A stretch of 64,000 nt of DNA from an uncultured Paracoccaceae bacterium (GCA_937138255.1 CAKZOU010000032.1:1-64000); one strand, 5' to 3'. Numbered from the stretch's first letter, positions 9,421-19,147 are shown. Made by a program: numbers and translations. Notes: generated by a model from the letters alone, not told the origin.

Positions 9421-11901
9421 ATGAACAGACCCGCCAAAGATATCATCGCCACCGACGCACTTGAGGCCAAGGTAGACGCCCTGCTCTCGCAGATGACGCT
9501 TGAGGAGCAGGTTCTGATCCTCTCGGGCGAAGATCACTGGTCGCTGCCCGCCTTGCCGCGCCTTGGCCTTGGCAAACTTCGGGTCACTGATGGCCCCAAC
9601 GGCGCGCGGGGAAGCGGTTCGGCCGTTCAAGGCTCAACCTCGGCGGCCTTCCCTGTGGCGATCGCGCTGGGCGCGACATGGAACCCGGATCTGGCGCGAG
9701 AGATCGGCAAGGCCCTTGCCGAAGAGGTCAAGACCAAAGACGCGCAGGTTTCTCTGGCGCCGACGGTGAATATGCACCGCAGTGTCGCCAATGGCCGCAA
9801 TTTCGAGTGTTTCTCGGAAGATCCCGAGCTTTCTGCCGATCTGACTTCGGCTTTCATCAACGGCCTTCAGGGCGAGGGGATCGCCGCCACGGTCAAGCAT
9901 TTCGCGGGCAATGAATCCGAGGTCGAGCGAACCACCATCAACTCGGTGATCGACGAGCGAACCCTGCGCGAGGTCTATCTGCGCCCGTTCGAGGCGGCGG
10001 TGAAGGATGCGAAGGCCTGGGGTGTCATGTCGTCCTATAACAAGCTGAACGGCACCTATACCGCAGAAAACAAATGGCTTCTTACCGATGTCCTCCGCGA
10101 CGACTGGGGGTTTGACGGCATCGTGATGTCCGACTGGTTCGGCTCGCGGACGACGGCTCCGACGGTCAACGCCGGCCTCGATCTCGAGATGCCGGGGCCG
10201 ACACGGGATCGGGGCGCCAAACTTGTCGCCGCGGTCGAGGCGGGCGAGGTCAGTGCCGAGACTGTTCGTGAGCGCGCCCGCGCCGTTCTGCGGCTCATGG
10301 GGCGGGTCGGTATTCTCGACGAAGCGCCGACTTTCAATGAACGCTCCGTCGATCGGCCCGAGCATCGCGCATTGATCCGCAAGGCAGGGGCAGAGGGCAT
10401 CGTCCTTTTGAAGAACGAAGGTCTTTTGCCGATCAGCGCCGAGAAGAAAATCGCGGCCATCGGCCCCAACACCAAGATTGCCCAGATCATGGGCGGCGGC
10501 TCTTCCCAGCTCAACCCGCACTACCGGGTTTCGCCTTGGGACGCTTTGGCCGAGCGCCTAGGCAGCGATGCACTCGTTTATGCCCCCGGATGTCAGAACC
10601 ATCGTTGGGAGCCGATCCTTCAGGGACATATGGACATCGAATACTATGCCACGACCGATCTTTCCGGTCCCGTGGTCACGCGTGGTGTCGGCAAGGCCTC
10701 GGTTGATTTCTGGAACCCGCCGCAAGACGGCGGCAGGATCGACCCCAAGAATTTCTCGGCGCGGGTCAAAACCGATTTCACGGCCGAGGTGGCAGGGCGC
10801 TATTCCTTCGGGCTGCACGCCGCAGGCCGCGCGCGGCTCTATGTCGACGGCACACTTGTCGTGGATGTCTGGGACAGTTGGACCAAGGGCCGAACCTTCT
10901 TTGAAGAGGGTTGCGACGAGGTGACAGGCACGATCCGCCTAGAGGCAGGCAAGACATACGAGGTCGTCATGGATTTCGCGACCGTTCCGGCATCGAACCT
11001 GTCCAACCCCGCCTTCCGCTTCGGTGTTTCGATGCCGCTCGGCGACGAGGCGATCGAAGAAGCGGTTAGCGCGGCAAAGGCTGCAGACATTGTGCTTCTC
11101 TTCGTTGGCCGCAACGGCGAATGGGACACCGAAGGATCGGACCTTGATCACATTCGCCTGCCGGGACGTCAGGATGAGCTGATCGCAAAGGTGGCCGACG
11201 CCAACAACAACGTTGTCGTCGTTTTGCAAACCGGCGGGCCCATCGAAATGCCGTGGCTCGACAAGGTCGGCGCGGTTCTGCAGGCGTGGTATCCGGGGCA
11301 AGAGGCGGGCAATGCCATCGCCGATGTGCTGTTCGGTGACGCCGAGCCCGGAGGGCGGCTGCCCCAGACGTTCCCGGTTCGTTGGGAAGACAACCCAACC
11401 CACACCGATGATCCTGAAATCTATCCCGGCAAGGATGGTCAGGTGAGCTATGCCGAAGGGGTCTTTATCGGCCACCGGCACTATGACGCCAAAGGGATCA
11501 CTCCGCTCTTTCCGTTTGGATACGGCCTTTCCTATTCCGAGTTCGATCTGGAAGGTATCGAGGTCGACGCCGGTCCCGATGGGGTCACTGTCTCGACGAC
11601 CGTTCGCAACATCGGTGCTCGTGACGGATCGACAGTGGTTCAGCTCTATGTCGGCGAAGACCGGCCCAGGCTGGCGCGTCCTGTCCGTGAGCTCAAGGCC
11701 TTTGCCAAGGTTGCCCTGAAGGCAGGCGAAAGCCGAAAGGTCAGCCTGAGCCTGGATGCCCGCGATTTTGCCTATTTCGATGTCGAAAGCGCGTGTTGGC
11801 GGGTCGATGCGGGGAGTTTCCATCTCTGGCTCGGTTTTTCGGCGGCCGATCTGCGGGCCGAAGCTACCCTCCAACAGCCCTCGCGCACACTCGCAAAATA
11901 A
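9421..11901 (+). CDS. GH3 beta-glucosidase with PA14 insert
   Basis: An 826-residue glycoside hydrolase family 3 enzyme. The N-terminal barrel contains the substrate-binding KHFAGNESE region and the nucleophile motif GIVMSDWFGS (Asp in SDW, about residue 239). A PA14 lectin-like domain is inserted in the second alpha/beta domain (about residues 400-540), and a fibronectin III-like domain closes the protein. No signal peptide is present, so it should act in the cytoplasm, splitting imported beta-glucan oligosaccharides to glucose. PA14-containing GH3 enzymes commonly act on short beta-linked glucans. It is the sixth gene of the operon under the LacI operators. Confidence 0.93.
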   Translation: MNRPAKDIIATDALEAKVDALLSQMTLEEQVLILSGEDHWSLPALPRLGLGKLRVTDGPNGARGSGSAVQGSTSAAFPVAIALGATWNPDLAREIGKALAEEVKTKDAQVSLAPTVNMHRSVANGRNFECFSEDPELSADLTSAFINGLQGEGIAATVKHFAGNESEVERTTINSVIDERTLREVYLRPFEAAVKDAKAWGVMSSYNKLNGTYTAENKWLLTDVLRDDWGFDGIVMSDWFGSRTTAPTVNAGLDLEMPGPTRDRGAKLVAAVEAGEVSAETVRERARAVLRLMGRVGILDEAPTFNERSVDRPEHRALIRKAGAEGIVLLKNEGLLPISAEKKIAAIGPNTKIAQIMGGGSSQLNPHYRVSPWDALAERLGSDALVYAPGCQNHRWEPILQGHMDIEYYATTDLSGPVVTRGVGKASVDFWNPPQDGGRIDPKNFSARVKTDFTAEVAGRYSFGLHAAGRARLYVDGTLVVDVWDSWTKGRTFFEEGCDEVTGTIRLEAGKTYEVVMDFATVPASNLSNPAFRFGVSMPLGDEAIEEAVSAAKAADIVLLFVGRNGEWDTEGSDLDHIRLPGRQDELIAKVADANNNVVVVLQTGGPIEMPWLDKVGAVLQAWYPGQEAGNAIADVLFGDAEPGGRLPQTFPVRWEDNPTHTDDPEIYPGKDGQVSYAEGVFIGHRHYDAKGITPLFPFGYGLSYSEFDLEGIEVDAGPDGVTVSTTVRNIGARDGSTVVQLYVGEDRPRLARPVRELKAFAKVALKAGESRKVSLSLDARDFAYFDVESACWRVDAGSFHLWLGFSAADLRAEATLQQPSRTLAK

Positions 11902-11915
11902 GAAGGCCCATTCCC

Positions 11916-13415
11916 ATGCCCAAGACCCTGTCTCCGATCTTCGCCCTTTGCCTAACAAGCCTGCCATTTTGGGGGGGAACTGCCTTGGCCGATGGGCCAG
12001 AAGCCCTTGAGGGCGAAGGCTGGGCAATGGTCTGGAACGACGAGTTCGACGGCACGGAAATTGACCAGGCGAAATGGTCTTGGGAGACCAATTGCTGGGG
12101 CGGCGGCAACAACGAGCTGCAATGCTATACAGACCGCCCTGACAACTCGTTCCTGCGCGACGGCAAGCTGGTGATCCGCGCCCAAAAAGAGACCTTCACC
12201 GGCCCCGCGGAACCGCTCGATTGGAACTCGGGCGCCGGAGACCGCACGCTTCCCTATACCTCCGCCCGTCTCAGAACCCTGAACAAAGGCGATTGGACCT
12301 ATGGACGGTTTGAGATCCGGGCAAAGCTGCCAGGCGGGCAGGGGATCTGGCCGGCGATCTGGATGCTGCCGAGCGACTGGGTTTATGGCGCTTGGGCTGC
12401 AAGCGGCGAGATGGACATTCTCGAGGCGGTCAACCTCACCGACGAGGCAGACAAGATCATTCATGGAACCCTGCACTATGGCCGCGAGTGGCCGGCCAAT
12501 GTGCAAAGCGGGGCGAGCTATGATTTCGGCGACGTCGATCCGCGCGAGACGTTTCACACCTATGCCGTCGAGTGGGGCAAACGCGAAATCCGCTGGTATG
12601 TCGATGATATCCACTACGCGACGCAGAAATCGTCGGGCTGGTATTCGCAAGTTTTGGGCGACGACGGGTTCTTCGAGGACGTTCCGGGTGATGCGCCTTT
12701 TGACCAGCGGTTCCACCTTCTTCTGAACATCGCGGTCGGGGGCAATTGGCCCGGGCCCCCGGATAGCTCCACCGAGTTGCCGGTCGAGTTCGAGATCGAC
12801 CACGTTCGGGTTTTCCAGTGCGTCGACGACCCCGAAATTCTCAATGCCTGCGCCACACGCGATCGGTCTGCTACACGCGTTTTCGGCAATGTGGCGCCCG
12901 AGATCCTTCGGATCGAATATGATCCGAATGTCTTGGAGGCCGATGTTGTAACGATCTTTGGCGACGAAGATCTCAGCCCCTTTTCGCTTGGCCAATACGT
13001 TGCCAATGGCACGGTCGGCATGGCCCGCGTCGAAGAAGAGGGCAGGGGTCTGGTCACCGAGCTTCGGTTCGATACCGACGAATCGGTAGTCTATTGGCAG
13101 GCGCCGTTTGGGTTCGACCTGACCGGTTTCGACCGTGTCGAGTTCGATTTCAAGGTCGTTGTCGATCCGCGCGAGGATGGCCGCTTCATGATGAAGATGG
13201 ATTGCTTCCATCCCTGCGGGACGGGCGACTATCCGATCACACCCGCCCCTGCAGGAGAATGGCAACATATCAGCGTCCCGCTGGCCGATCTCGTTGTCCA
13301 TCCGGGTTCGACCCTTGATCTGACCAACGTCAACACGCCTCTCGTCGTGTTCCCAAGTTGGGGGGATCAGAAAGGCGTCGTGCTTCGGGTCGATGAGTTG
13401 AAGCTGGTGCGGTAG
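11916..13415 (+). CDS. Secreted GH16 endo-beta-glucanase (laminarinase-like) with C-terminal beta-sandwich
   Basis: This 499-residue protein begins with a Sec signal peptide (about residues 1-26, ending ALADG). The GH16 domain runs to about residue 305 and has the catalytic motif GEMDILE with nucleophile Glu165, Asp167 and acid/base Glu170. The ILEAVN and HYGREWP region is typical of beta-1,3- or beta-1,3-1,4-glucanases. The last 180 residues look like a beta-sandwich carbohydrate-binding module, though I cannot name its family. It should cut polymer outside the cytoplasmic membrane and feed the ABC importer. I chose ATG 11916, 14 bases after the GH3 stop with AAGAAGG upstream, over a longer frame lacking a leader. 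Confidence 0.92.
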   Translation: MPKTLSPIFALCLTSLPFWGGTALADGPEALEGEGWAMVWNDEFDGTEIDQAKWSWETNCWGGGNNELQCYTDRPDNSFLRDGKLVIRAQKETFTGPAEPLDWNSGAGDRTLPYTSARLRTLNKGDWTYGRFEIRAKLPGGQGIWPAIWMLPSDWVYGAWAASGEMDILEAVNLTDEADKIIHGTLHYGREWPANVQSGASYDFGDVDPRETFHTYAVEWGKREIRWYVDDIHYATQKSSGWYSQVLGDDGFFEDVPGDAPFDQRFHLLLNIAVGGNWPGPPDSSTELPVEFEIDHVRVFQCVDDPEILNACATRDRSATRVFGNVAPEILRIEYDPNVLEADVVTIFGDEDLSPFSLGQYVANGTVGMARVEEEGRGLVTELRFDTDESVVYWQAPFGFDLTGFDRVEFDFKVVVDPREDGRFMMKMDCFHPCGTGDYPITPAPAGEWQHISVPLADLVVHPGSTLDLTNVNTPLVVFPSWGDQKGVVLRVDELKLVR

Positions 13416-13471
13416 GGTGGGCCACCCGCCCAGACATGGCGCCAAGAAAGAGGCTTGTCGGGTGTAGCGGC

Positions 13472-14545
13472 CTAGCGAGAGGCGGGCGCGGGAAAGACGT
13501 GCCCGGCCATGATCTTGCGAGCTGTTCGTACCATGCCGCAGGCGATGACATTGCCGCTGGCGTCGCGTTCAAGAAACACCTCCGACGCCCCGGCCGGATG
13601 TTCGACCATGAATTGCCGTTGGTCTGGTTTGGATGGTGCCGCAAGCCCGGCAATCGCGCTGCTGGGCAGAAGGGCTGCGGTGGCGACCGAGACCGCCGCA
13701 AAGACGCCCAAAGATTTGTGCACCCGGTGAGGAATCCAGGACCGGGTCATCACCAGTCCGCCGTGCCGGGGGCGCGAAACCAGGATCATCTTCGGCACCG
13801 TGAGATCTTTGACGTCGCCCAAGCCCATCATGTGCCCGGCCTTCAAGCGGATGGCCTCGATGCGGGTGCAAAGCGCGGTGTCAGCCTCGAGCGAGGCGGG
13901 CGATTCATCGCCGTCTTGGCCCAAGGCATCGGCGGGGATCACCACACAGGGCATCCCATTGTCGATCAGCGTGCAGGGGGTGCCGTCGATCAGGGTCAAT
14001 GCATCACCAGCGGGCAATAGCGCCCCGGTCATCGATCCGGCGAGGCTGTCAAACCAAAGTACAACAGGCGCGTGCTGTCCCGGAACGCCGTCCATCGTGG
14101 CCGCTCCGTCATAGCAGACCCGACCCCTTGGTGTCTGAACTTGGGCACGCGCAATCTCGCCAGTGTTGACCATGTGAATTCGCAGGTCGGTTGTGCCTTT
14201 TGTCGCAGACACCAGCCCCAATTCGATCGCGGCAGGCCCTGCTGCTGCTAGGATATTGCCACAGCCCTGCTTGTCGGACACCAGCGGCTGATCGACGAAG
14301 ACCTGCAGGAAGAGATAGTCGATATCGGCATCCTGCCGAGACGAAGGCGCAAGGATCGCGACCTTTGATGAGAGAGGATCGCCCCCGCCAATCCCGTCGA
14401 TCTGGCGCGGATCGGGCGAGCCCATGATCCGCAGGAGAAGCGCATCGCGCGCCGCGGGATCGGCGGGCAGGTCGGAGGCGAGGAAATAGGCGCCCTTCGA
14501 GGTTCCCCCGCGCATCCAGAGGCAGGGGATGCCTTCGCTAGACAT
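13472..14545 (-). CDS. galD: 4-oxalomesaconate tautomerase, GalD-like (PrpF family)
   Basis: A 357-residue PrpF-family isomerase. The family signature [11 protein letters not shown] lies near residue 10, and the C-terminal [14 protein letters not shown] segment is characteristic. GalD converts the keto form of 4-oxalomesaconate to the enol form in gallate breakdown. PrpF relatives isomerise methylaconitate, but the adjacent GalC- and GalB-type genes favour GalD. The ATG at 14545 overlaps the end of the aldolase gene by 8 bases; an upstream in-frame start would run through that gene. It is the last gene of a four-gene minus-strand operon. Confidence 0.82.
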   Translation of the reverse strand: MSSEGIPCLWMRGGTSKGAYFLASDLPADPAARDALLLRIMGSPDPRQIDGIGGGDPLSSKVAILAPSSRQDADIDYLFLQVFVDQPLVSDKQGCGNILAAAGPAAIELGLVSATKGTTDLRIHMVNTGEIARAQVQTPRGRVCYDGAATMDGVPGQHAPVVLWFDSLAGSMTGALLPAGDALTLIDGTPCTLIDNGMPCVVIPADALGQDGDESPASLEADTALCTRIEAIRLKAGHMMGLGDVKDLTVPKMILVSRPRHGGLVMTRSWIPHRVHKSLGVFAAVSVATAALLPSSAIAGLAAPSKPDQRQFMVEHPAGASEVFLERDASGNVIACGMVRTARKIMAGHVFPAPASR

Positions 14546-15209
14546 ATTTGAGGCCCTTTTCCGCAAGGCGTGGGCGCATGTCATAGATATCAAGGCCCAA
14601 CTCGCCCGAGGCGAGACGCGCCCGCTTGGCCACTTCGGCGGCAAGGCGCTTCTCAGCGGCGGCAAGGACAGCCTCGGCCTCCCCGCGGCGCACCACGCAA
14701 ACACCATCATCATCGGCGACGATCACATCGCCCGCCTCGATCGCTTGCCCCGCGCAGACGATGGGGATGTTCACGCTGCCAAGCGTTTCCTTCACCGTGC
14801 CTTGCGCCGAGATAGCCTTGGACCAGACAGGAAAGCCCATTTTCGTCAGATCGCGGATATCGCGCACGCCGGCGTCGATCACGAGGCCACGGCAACCGCG
14901 CGCCATGGCCGAGGTCGCCAGAAGATCGCCGAAATAACCGGTGTCGCAGGGCGAGGTGGGCGCAAGGACGAGGATATCGCCCTCTTGCAACTGCTCGATG
15001 GCAACGTGGAGCATCCAGTTGTCGCCCGGCGGGGCCGAGATCGTCACTGCCGAGCCGGCAATCTGCGCGCCCGCATAGATCGGGCGCATATAGGAGGCGA
15101 GGCAACCGATCCGCCCCTGTGCCTCGTGCACAGTCGCCACGCCCGCCACGGCGAGGCCTGCAATCACCGCCTTGTCGGCGCGGGGGATATTCTGGATGAC
15201 AACCGGCAT
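14538..15209 (-). CDS. galC: 4-carboxy-4-hydroxy-2-oxoadipate aldolase, GalC/LigK type (RraA fold)
   Basis: A 223-residue RraA-fold class II aldolase. The metal/substrate site is visible as [20 protein letters not shown] followed by GVRDIRDL, with the conserved Arg and Asp. These enzymes split 4-carboxy-4-hydroxy-2-oxoadipate to pyruvate and oxaloacetate, the final step of gallate and protocatechuate 4,5-cleavage routes, and also act on 4-hydroxy-4-methyl-2-oxoglutarate. It lies between the tautomerase and dioxygenase genes with a 4-bp gap to the latter, consistent with one transcript. Confidence 0.88.
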   Translation of the reverse strand: MPVVIQNIPRADKAVIAGLAVAGVATVHEAQGRIGCLASYMRPIYAGAQIAGSAVTISAPPGDNWMLHVAIEQLQEGDILVLAPTSPCDTGYFGDLLATSAMARGCRGLVIDAGVRDIRDLTKMGFPVWSKAISAQGTVKETLGSVNIPIVCAGQAIEAGDVIVADDDGVCVVRRGEAEAVLAAAEKRLAAEVAKRARLASGELGLDIYDMRPRLAEKGLKYV

Positions 15210-15213
15210 GGCC

Positions 15214-16182
15214 CTAGCCCTTCTTCGCCGGCGGCGTGCCGTGGGTGTGGAAGCTCTCGATGGTTTTCAGGCCCCATGCCTGCCCCTTCTTGCGCTCGGT
15301 CTCTGTCCAGACGACCGGCTCCCAATCGGGCGCGAGGATCAGCCGCGCACCGGCATTGGCCAGCTCGACCCGATTGCCCGCTGGTTCCCAGACGTAGAGA
15401 AAGAACGTGCCTTGTATGGCGTGCTTGTGCGGGCCGGTCTCGATGTGGACGCCATTCTCAAGGAAGATATCCGCCGCGCGCAGGATATCTTCACGCTGGT
15501 CGGTCGCGTAGGTCACATGGTGCAGACGCCCCTGACCGCCGCCATGCTCTTCGGTGCAAGCAAGGTCGTAGGTCTTGTTGTTGACCGTGAACCAGCAGCC
15601 GCCGATCCGCCCGTTGTCGAGCTGGATCATCTCGGTCACGCGGCTGCCGAGGCAGGTTTCCATGAAGCGGCGGAACTCGGCGACGTTCTCCGACAGAAGA
15701 TTGAGGTGATCGAGCCTGCGCGGGCAGACGCCGGTGGCGTGGAACTTGCTCGCGTTGTTCTTGAGCGCGGGGCGGGTCTTGTCGGTCAGGATCGGGCGCT
15801 GGGTTTCCCAGTAGATCTCAAAAATATGGCCGAAGGGGTCTTCAAACCGGAAGGCGCGGCCATGGCCGAGATCGCCCTCGGTCCAGCCATGCACCTTATA
15901 GCCCGAAGCCTCGATCGCCTTCACCCGTCGCTCGAGCGCCTCGGGCGAGGCGGCGCGATAGCCGATATGGCCGACGCCGGTGGTGTGATGGCGGGTGAGT
16001 TTGAGCGAGTGGAACTCGTAATCGTCCCAAGCGCGCAGATAGGCCGAATTGCCATCCTGCCCCGAGACGGTCAGGCCGAAGACGCGGGTATAGAAATCGA
16101 GGCTTTCGTCGAACTTGTCGGTATAGACCTCGACGTGCGCGAGATGGGCGATATCAAACGAAGGGTTGGTGGGCGTGTTCAT
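15214..16182 (-). CDS. Extradiol ring-cleavage dioxygenase, VOC superfamily (catechol 2,3-dioxygenase-like)
   Basis: A 322-residue two-domain VOC protein. The C-terminal domain has the Fe(II) triad: His in RRLDHLNLL, His in [11 protein letters not shown] and Glu in [10 protein letters not shown]. This is the type I extradiol fold, unlike the LigAB-type gallate or protocatechuate 4,5-dioxygenases that normally feed GalB/GalC/GalD. Its place between galC and galB implies that its ring-opened product is 4-oxalomesaconate or a related dicarboxylate, so gallate or a close trihydroxybenzoate is the likely substrate. That substrate is an inference from the neighbours. Catechol or another diol remains possible. 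Confidence 0.85.
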   Translation of the reverse strand: MNTPTNPSFDIAHLAHVEVYTDKFDESLDFYTRVFGLTVSGQDGNSAYLRAWDDYEFHSLKLTRHHTTGVGHIGYRAASPEALERRVKAIEASGYKVHGWTEGDLGHGRAFRFEDPFGHIFEIYWETQRPILTDKTRPALKNNASKFHATGVCPRRLDHLNLLSENVAEFRRFMETCLGSRVTEMIQLDNGRIGGCWFTVNNKTYDLACTEEHGGGQGRLHHVTYATDQREDILRAADIFLENGVHIETGPHKHAIQGTFFLYVWEPAGNRVELANAGARLILAPDWEPVVWTETERKKGQAWGLKTIESFHTHGTPPAKKG

Positions 16183-16206
16183 GGCTCGGCTCCTTTCAAG
16201 GGTGGC

Positions 16207-16941
16207 TCAAAGCTCGTCGACCGTGCGCGGAAAGACCGATTGGAAGCCTTCGGCATATTTGCAGTCGCGGCCGCCGGACTGGCCGCCCGAATTGCGTTTG
16301 AAGTGGTTGGCGCGGTTCTGGGCAACGCGGGTGTAATAGTCCCACAGATGCTCTTGCCCTTCCATGCATTCGATGGCGGCGCGCTTCTTGTCCCAGACGG
16401 TTGTCACATCGAGGAATGTGTCGGGCTTCCAGCCCATCTGCTCGGTCTGGTGCGGCTCGAAGAGATAGAGCTGCGGCGCGCCGAGAACCTTCTGGCCGGG
16501 GTTGTGGCCCCAGGCTTGAGCGATCATCCGGCATTCAAGGGCAACTTGGGTCGCATACATATGGTCGGTGTTGTAGGGGTCATATTGCGAATGGCTCAGC
16601 ATGAAGCGCGGCTGCACGGCGCGGATCACATCGACCACGGCCTCCTTGTCGGCGCGGGTGAGTTCAAGCGGATAATCGCCAAGGTCCATCGAGATCAGGT
16701 CATGCACGCCGAGCGCCTCGGCGGCGCGTTCGGCCTCGCCCTTGCGCGCGGCTTTGACGGCGTCGAGCGTCATGCCCGGCTGTTTCCAAAGCTTGGCGCT
16801 TTCGCCGCGCTCGCCGAAGGACAGACAGAGCACGGTGACGTTGTAGCCCATCTCGGCGTGCAGCGCGATCGCGCCGCCGCAGCGCCAGACGAAGTCGGCC
16901 GCATGGGCGCTGATGACGAGGGCGGTCTTGGCGGACTGCAT
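16207..16941 (-). CDS. galB: 4-oxalomesaconate hydratase, GalB-like (PIG-L/LmbE fold)
   Basis: A 244-residue PIG-L superfamily metalloprotein. Zinc-site motifs are ISAHAADFVWRCGGAIAL near the N-terminus (a variant of the deacetylase AHPDD) and SHSQYDPYNTDHMYA in the middle. In Pseudomonas putida the gallate-pathway hydratase GalB belongs to this fold, and AHxAD in place of AHPDD is typical of that branch. It would hydrate enol 4-oxalomesaconate to 4-carboxy-4-hydroxy-2-oxoadipate. It is the first gene of the minus-strand operon and faces the DUF1932 dehydrogenase across a 155-bp divergent promoter region. Confidence 0.82.
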   Translation of the reverse strand: MQSAKTALVISAHAADFVWRCGGAIALHAEMGYNVTVLCLSFGERGESAKLWKQPGMTLDAVKAARKGEAERAAEALGVHDLISMDLGDYPLELTRADKEAVVDVIRAVQPRFMLSHSQYDPYNTDHMYATQVALECRMIAQAWGHNPGQKVLGAPQLYLFEPHQTEQMGWKPDTFLDVTTVWDKKRAAIECMEGQEHLWDYYTRVAQNRANHFKRNSGGQSGGRDCKYAEGFQSVFPRTVDEL

Positions 16942-17096
16942 GGGTGATCTCCTTGGGCATTGGGCGCCCTGACTATGTCAGCGCAAGCCCCCGCGCGACA
17001 AATCAGAAGATTCCCACGCGGCATAATGTTTGGCTATAGTTGGTGGTGCGTGGCGGGGGCTTCGGATCTGATCGGCCGCGCAGGGAGGCAGGGAAT
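16942..17096. promoter_or_regulatory. Divergent promoter region of the gallate-type operon
   Basis: This gap separates galB (minus) from the DUF1932 oxidoreductase-LysR pair (plus). It holds an A/T-richer patch around GGCATAATGTTTGGCTATAG (17022-17041) where a LysR-type regulator could bind. I see no perfect palindrome. A good ribosome binding site (GGGAGGCAGG) precedes ATG 17097. Confidence 0.4.
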
Positions 17097-17969
17097 ATGA
17101 CGACAGATAGCATTGCCTTTGTGGGCTTTGGCGAAGCAGCGATGGCATTTCGCGGGGGCTGGGGGGATCAGGCGCCAGCAGGGATACGGGCCTTCGACAT
17201 CAAGACGCTCACCCCTGCCACAGCTCCGGCCATGAAAGATCGCTATGCCGCGAAAGGCGTTGTCGGGGCCGAGAGCATTGGTGCAGCGCTCGATGGCGCG
17301 ACTATCGCCTTTTCGCTGGTGACGGCGGATCAGGCGCTTGTCGCGGCGCGGCAGGCGGCCGAGGTTTTGCCCAAGGGCCTCGTCTGGCTCGACTGCAATT
17401 CCTGCTCACCCGACACCAAACGCGCCGCTGCCGAAGCCATCGAAGGGGCAGGGGGCGCCTATGTCGATGTGGCGGTGATGGCGCCGGTGCACCCCAAGAA
17501 GCACCATGTGCCGCTTCTGGTCTCCGGCCCCCATGCCGAGCGGGCCGATTCGATCCTGAAATCCCTTGATATGCGCCCCACGGTCGTCGGCGGCGGGATC
17601 GGCGGGGCCTCGGCGGTCAAGATGCTGCGCTCGGTAATGATCAAGGGGCTTGAAGCGCTGACCGCCGAATGCTTCCTCGCCGCTCGCAAGGCAGGGGTCG
17701 AAGAGGCGGTGATCGCCTCGCTTCAGGCCTCGGACCCCGGCATCGACTGGACAAAGCGCGGCTCCTACAACCTCGAGCGGATGATGGCCCACGGCACCCG
17801 CCGCGCCGCCGAGATGGCCGAGGTCGTCGCCACGGTCGAGGCGCTGGGCCTGCCGGCGCGGATGGCGCACGCGACCGAGAACTGGCAGGCGGCCATTGGC
17901 GCGATGGGGCTCGAAGGGGGCGAGGACGATCTCGGCGCCCGCGCCGACAGGGTGCTGGGCCAGATATGA
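17097..17969 (+). CDS. NAD(P)-dependent oxidoreductase with C-terminal DUF1932 domain
   Basis: A 290-residue protein of the 6-phosphogluconate/3-hydroxyisobutyrate dehydrogenase superfamily. The N-terminal Rossmann start is IAFVGFGEAAMAF, in which the usual GxGxxG is altered to GFGEAA. The C-terminal helical part (about residues 190-265) matches the DUF1932 pattern seen in homologues near aromatic pathways. The substrate is unknown. Start ATG 17097 has a good ribosome binding site and gives a normal Rossmann N-terminus, so the longer upstream frame was rejected. Its stop overlaps the LysR start (ATGA), so the two are coupled. It may reduce or oxidise a ring-cleavage intermediate. Confidence 0.8.
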   Translation: MTTDSIAFVGFGEAAMAFRGGWGDQAPAGIRAFDIKTLTPATAPAMKDRYAAKGVVGAESIGAALDGATIAFSLVTADQALVAARQAAEVLPKGLVWLDCNSCSPDTKRAAAEAIEGAGGAYVDVAVMAPVHPKKHHVPLLVSGPHAERADSILKSLDMRPTVVGGGIGGASAVKMLRSVMIKGLEALTAECFLAARKAGVEEAVIASLQASDPGIDWTKRGSYNLERMMAHGTRRAAEMAEVVATVEALGLPARMAHATENWQAAIGAMGLEGGEDDLGARADRVLGQI

Positions 17970-19147
17970 TTTCGCGCAACCTCCGCCATTTCCGGCTGAT
18001 CCTCGCGGTAGCCGATCTGGGCTCGCTCACGCGGGCGTCGGAGGTTTGCCATGTCTCGCAACCGGCGGTCACGCAGGCGATCAGCAAGATCGAGCGCGAG
18101 GTGGGCGGCGCGATCTTCGAGCGGACGCGCAACGGCTTTTTCCTCACCCCGCGCGGCGAGGTTCTGGCGGCGCGTTTCCGGCGCGCTTTCGAGCGTCTCG
18201 ATCCGGCGCTGGCCGATGTCTCGCCGCGATTGCGCCTCACGGTCAGTCACGCGCAGCTTCAGGCGCTGATCGCCGTGCGCGAAGCAGAGAATTTCACCCT
18301 TGCCGCGCGGCAGCTTGGCCTTGCCCAGCCTACGGTGCATCGCGCCATCACCCAGATCGAGGAGGAAGCAGGCCGCAAGCTTTTCGAACGGGCCTCCTAC
18401 GGCATCGTGCCCACCCGCGCCTGTCAGGCACTGGCGCAAGCGGCGCGGCTGGCGCTTTACGAGTTAGATCAGGCCGAGGCGGATCTTGCCGAATTCGAGG
18501 GCCGCGAGGTGGGCCAGATCGTCATCGGTGCCATGCCGCTTTCTCGATCCGTCCTTCTGCCGCAGGCATTGGCGCGGTTTCGGGCGCTCCGCCCGCTCCT
18601 GAAAGTCAGGGTGATCGACGGCCCCTACGAGCTTCTCCTGTCGGGCCTCCGGCGCGGCGAGATTGATCTTCTCGTGGGTGCCCTCCGCGATCCCGCGCCG
18701 ATCGGCGATGTGGTGCAGGAGGTGCTGTTCGACGACCGGCTGGCGCTGCTTGCGGGGCGGGATCACCCGCTTGTGGGGCGGCATGACCTGACGCTTGAGG
18801 ATCTGGCGGGCTATCCGTGGATCGTCCCCCCCAAAGGCACGCCGACCCGCCAGCAGTTCGAGGCGCTCTTCGCCGACGCGGGGATGGCCCCGCCCGCGAG
18901 CATCCTTGAAAGCGGCTCGATCCTCCTGATGCGCGAGTTGCTGGGGATGAGCGATCACTTGGGCTGTATCTCGCGCCAGCAAGCGCGGGCCGAGATCGAG
19001 AAGGGCCTCGTCGCGGCGCTCGAATTTGCCACGCACCTTCCCGCGCGGCCCATCGGGCTCACGCTCAGGGGCAACTGGGAACCCACGGGCGCGCAGCGCC
19101 TCCTCCTCGATCTTCTGCGCGGAGCGGCCCCCTCCGACGCCGACTAG
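17966..19147 (+). CDS. LysR-family regulator with two tandem helix-turn-helix domains
   Basis: The 393-residue length is about 90 more than a normal LysR protein because two winged-helix domains occur in a row. The first (about residues 4-62) contains ADLGSLTRASEVCHVSQPAV, and the second (about residues 88-148) contains EAENFTLAARQLGLAQPTV. A LysR effector-binding domain follows (about 170-380). The ATG at 17966 overlaps the stop of the DUF1932 gene. It is placed to control the divergent galB-dioxygenase-galC-galD operon. Similar double-HTH LysR proteins occur beside aromatic catabolic genes, but the effector is not known from sequence. Confidence 0.88.
   Translation: MISRNLRHFRLILAVADLGSLTRASEVCHVSQPAVTQAISKIEREVGGAIFERTRNGFFLTPRGEVLAARFRRAFERLDPALADVSPRLRLTVSHAQLQALIAVREAENFTLAARQLGLAQPTVHRAITQIEEEAGRKLFERASYGIVPTRACQALAQAARLALYELDQAEADLAEFEGREVGQIVIGAMPLSRSVLLPQALARFRALRPLLKVRVIDGPYELLLSGLRRGEIDLLVGALRDPAPIGDVVQEVLFDDRLALLAGRDHPLVGRHDLTLEDLAGYPWIVPPKGTPTRQQFEALFADAGMAPPASILESGSILLMRELLGMSDHLGCISRQQARAEIEKGLVAALEFATHLPARPIGLTLRGNWEPTGAQRLLLDLLRGAAPSDAD

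Noticed and set aside
15172-16947. 591-codon plus-strand frame opposite galB and the dioxygenase
   Set aside because: Antisense to recognisable enzymes, with no domain of its own.
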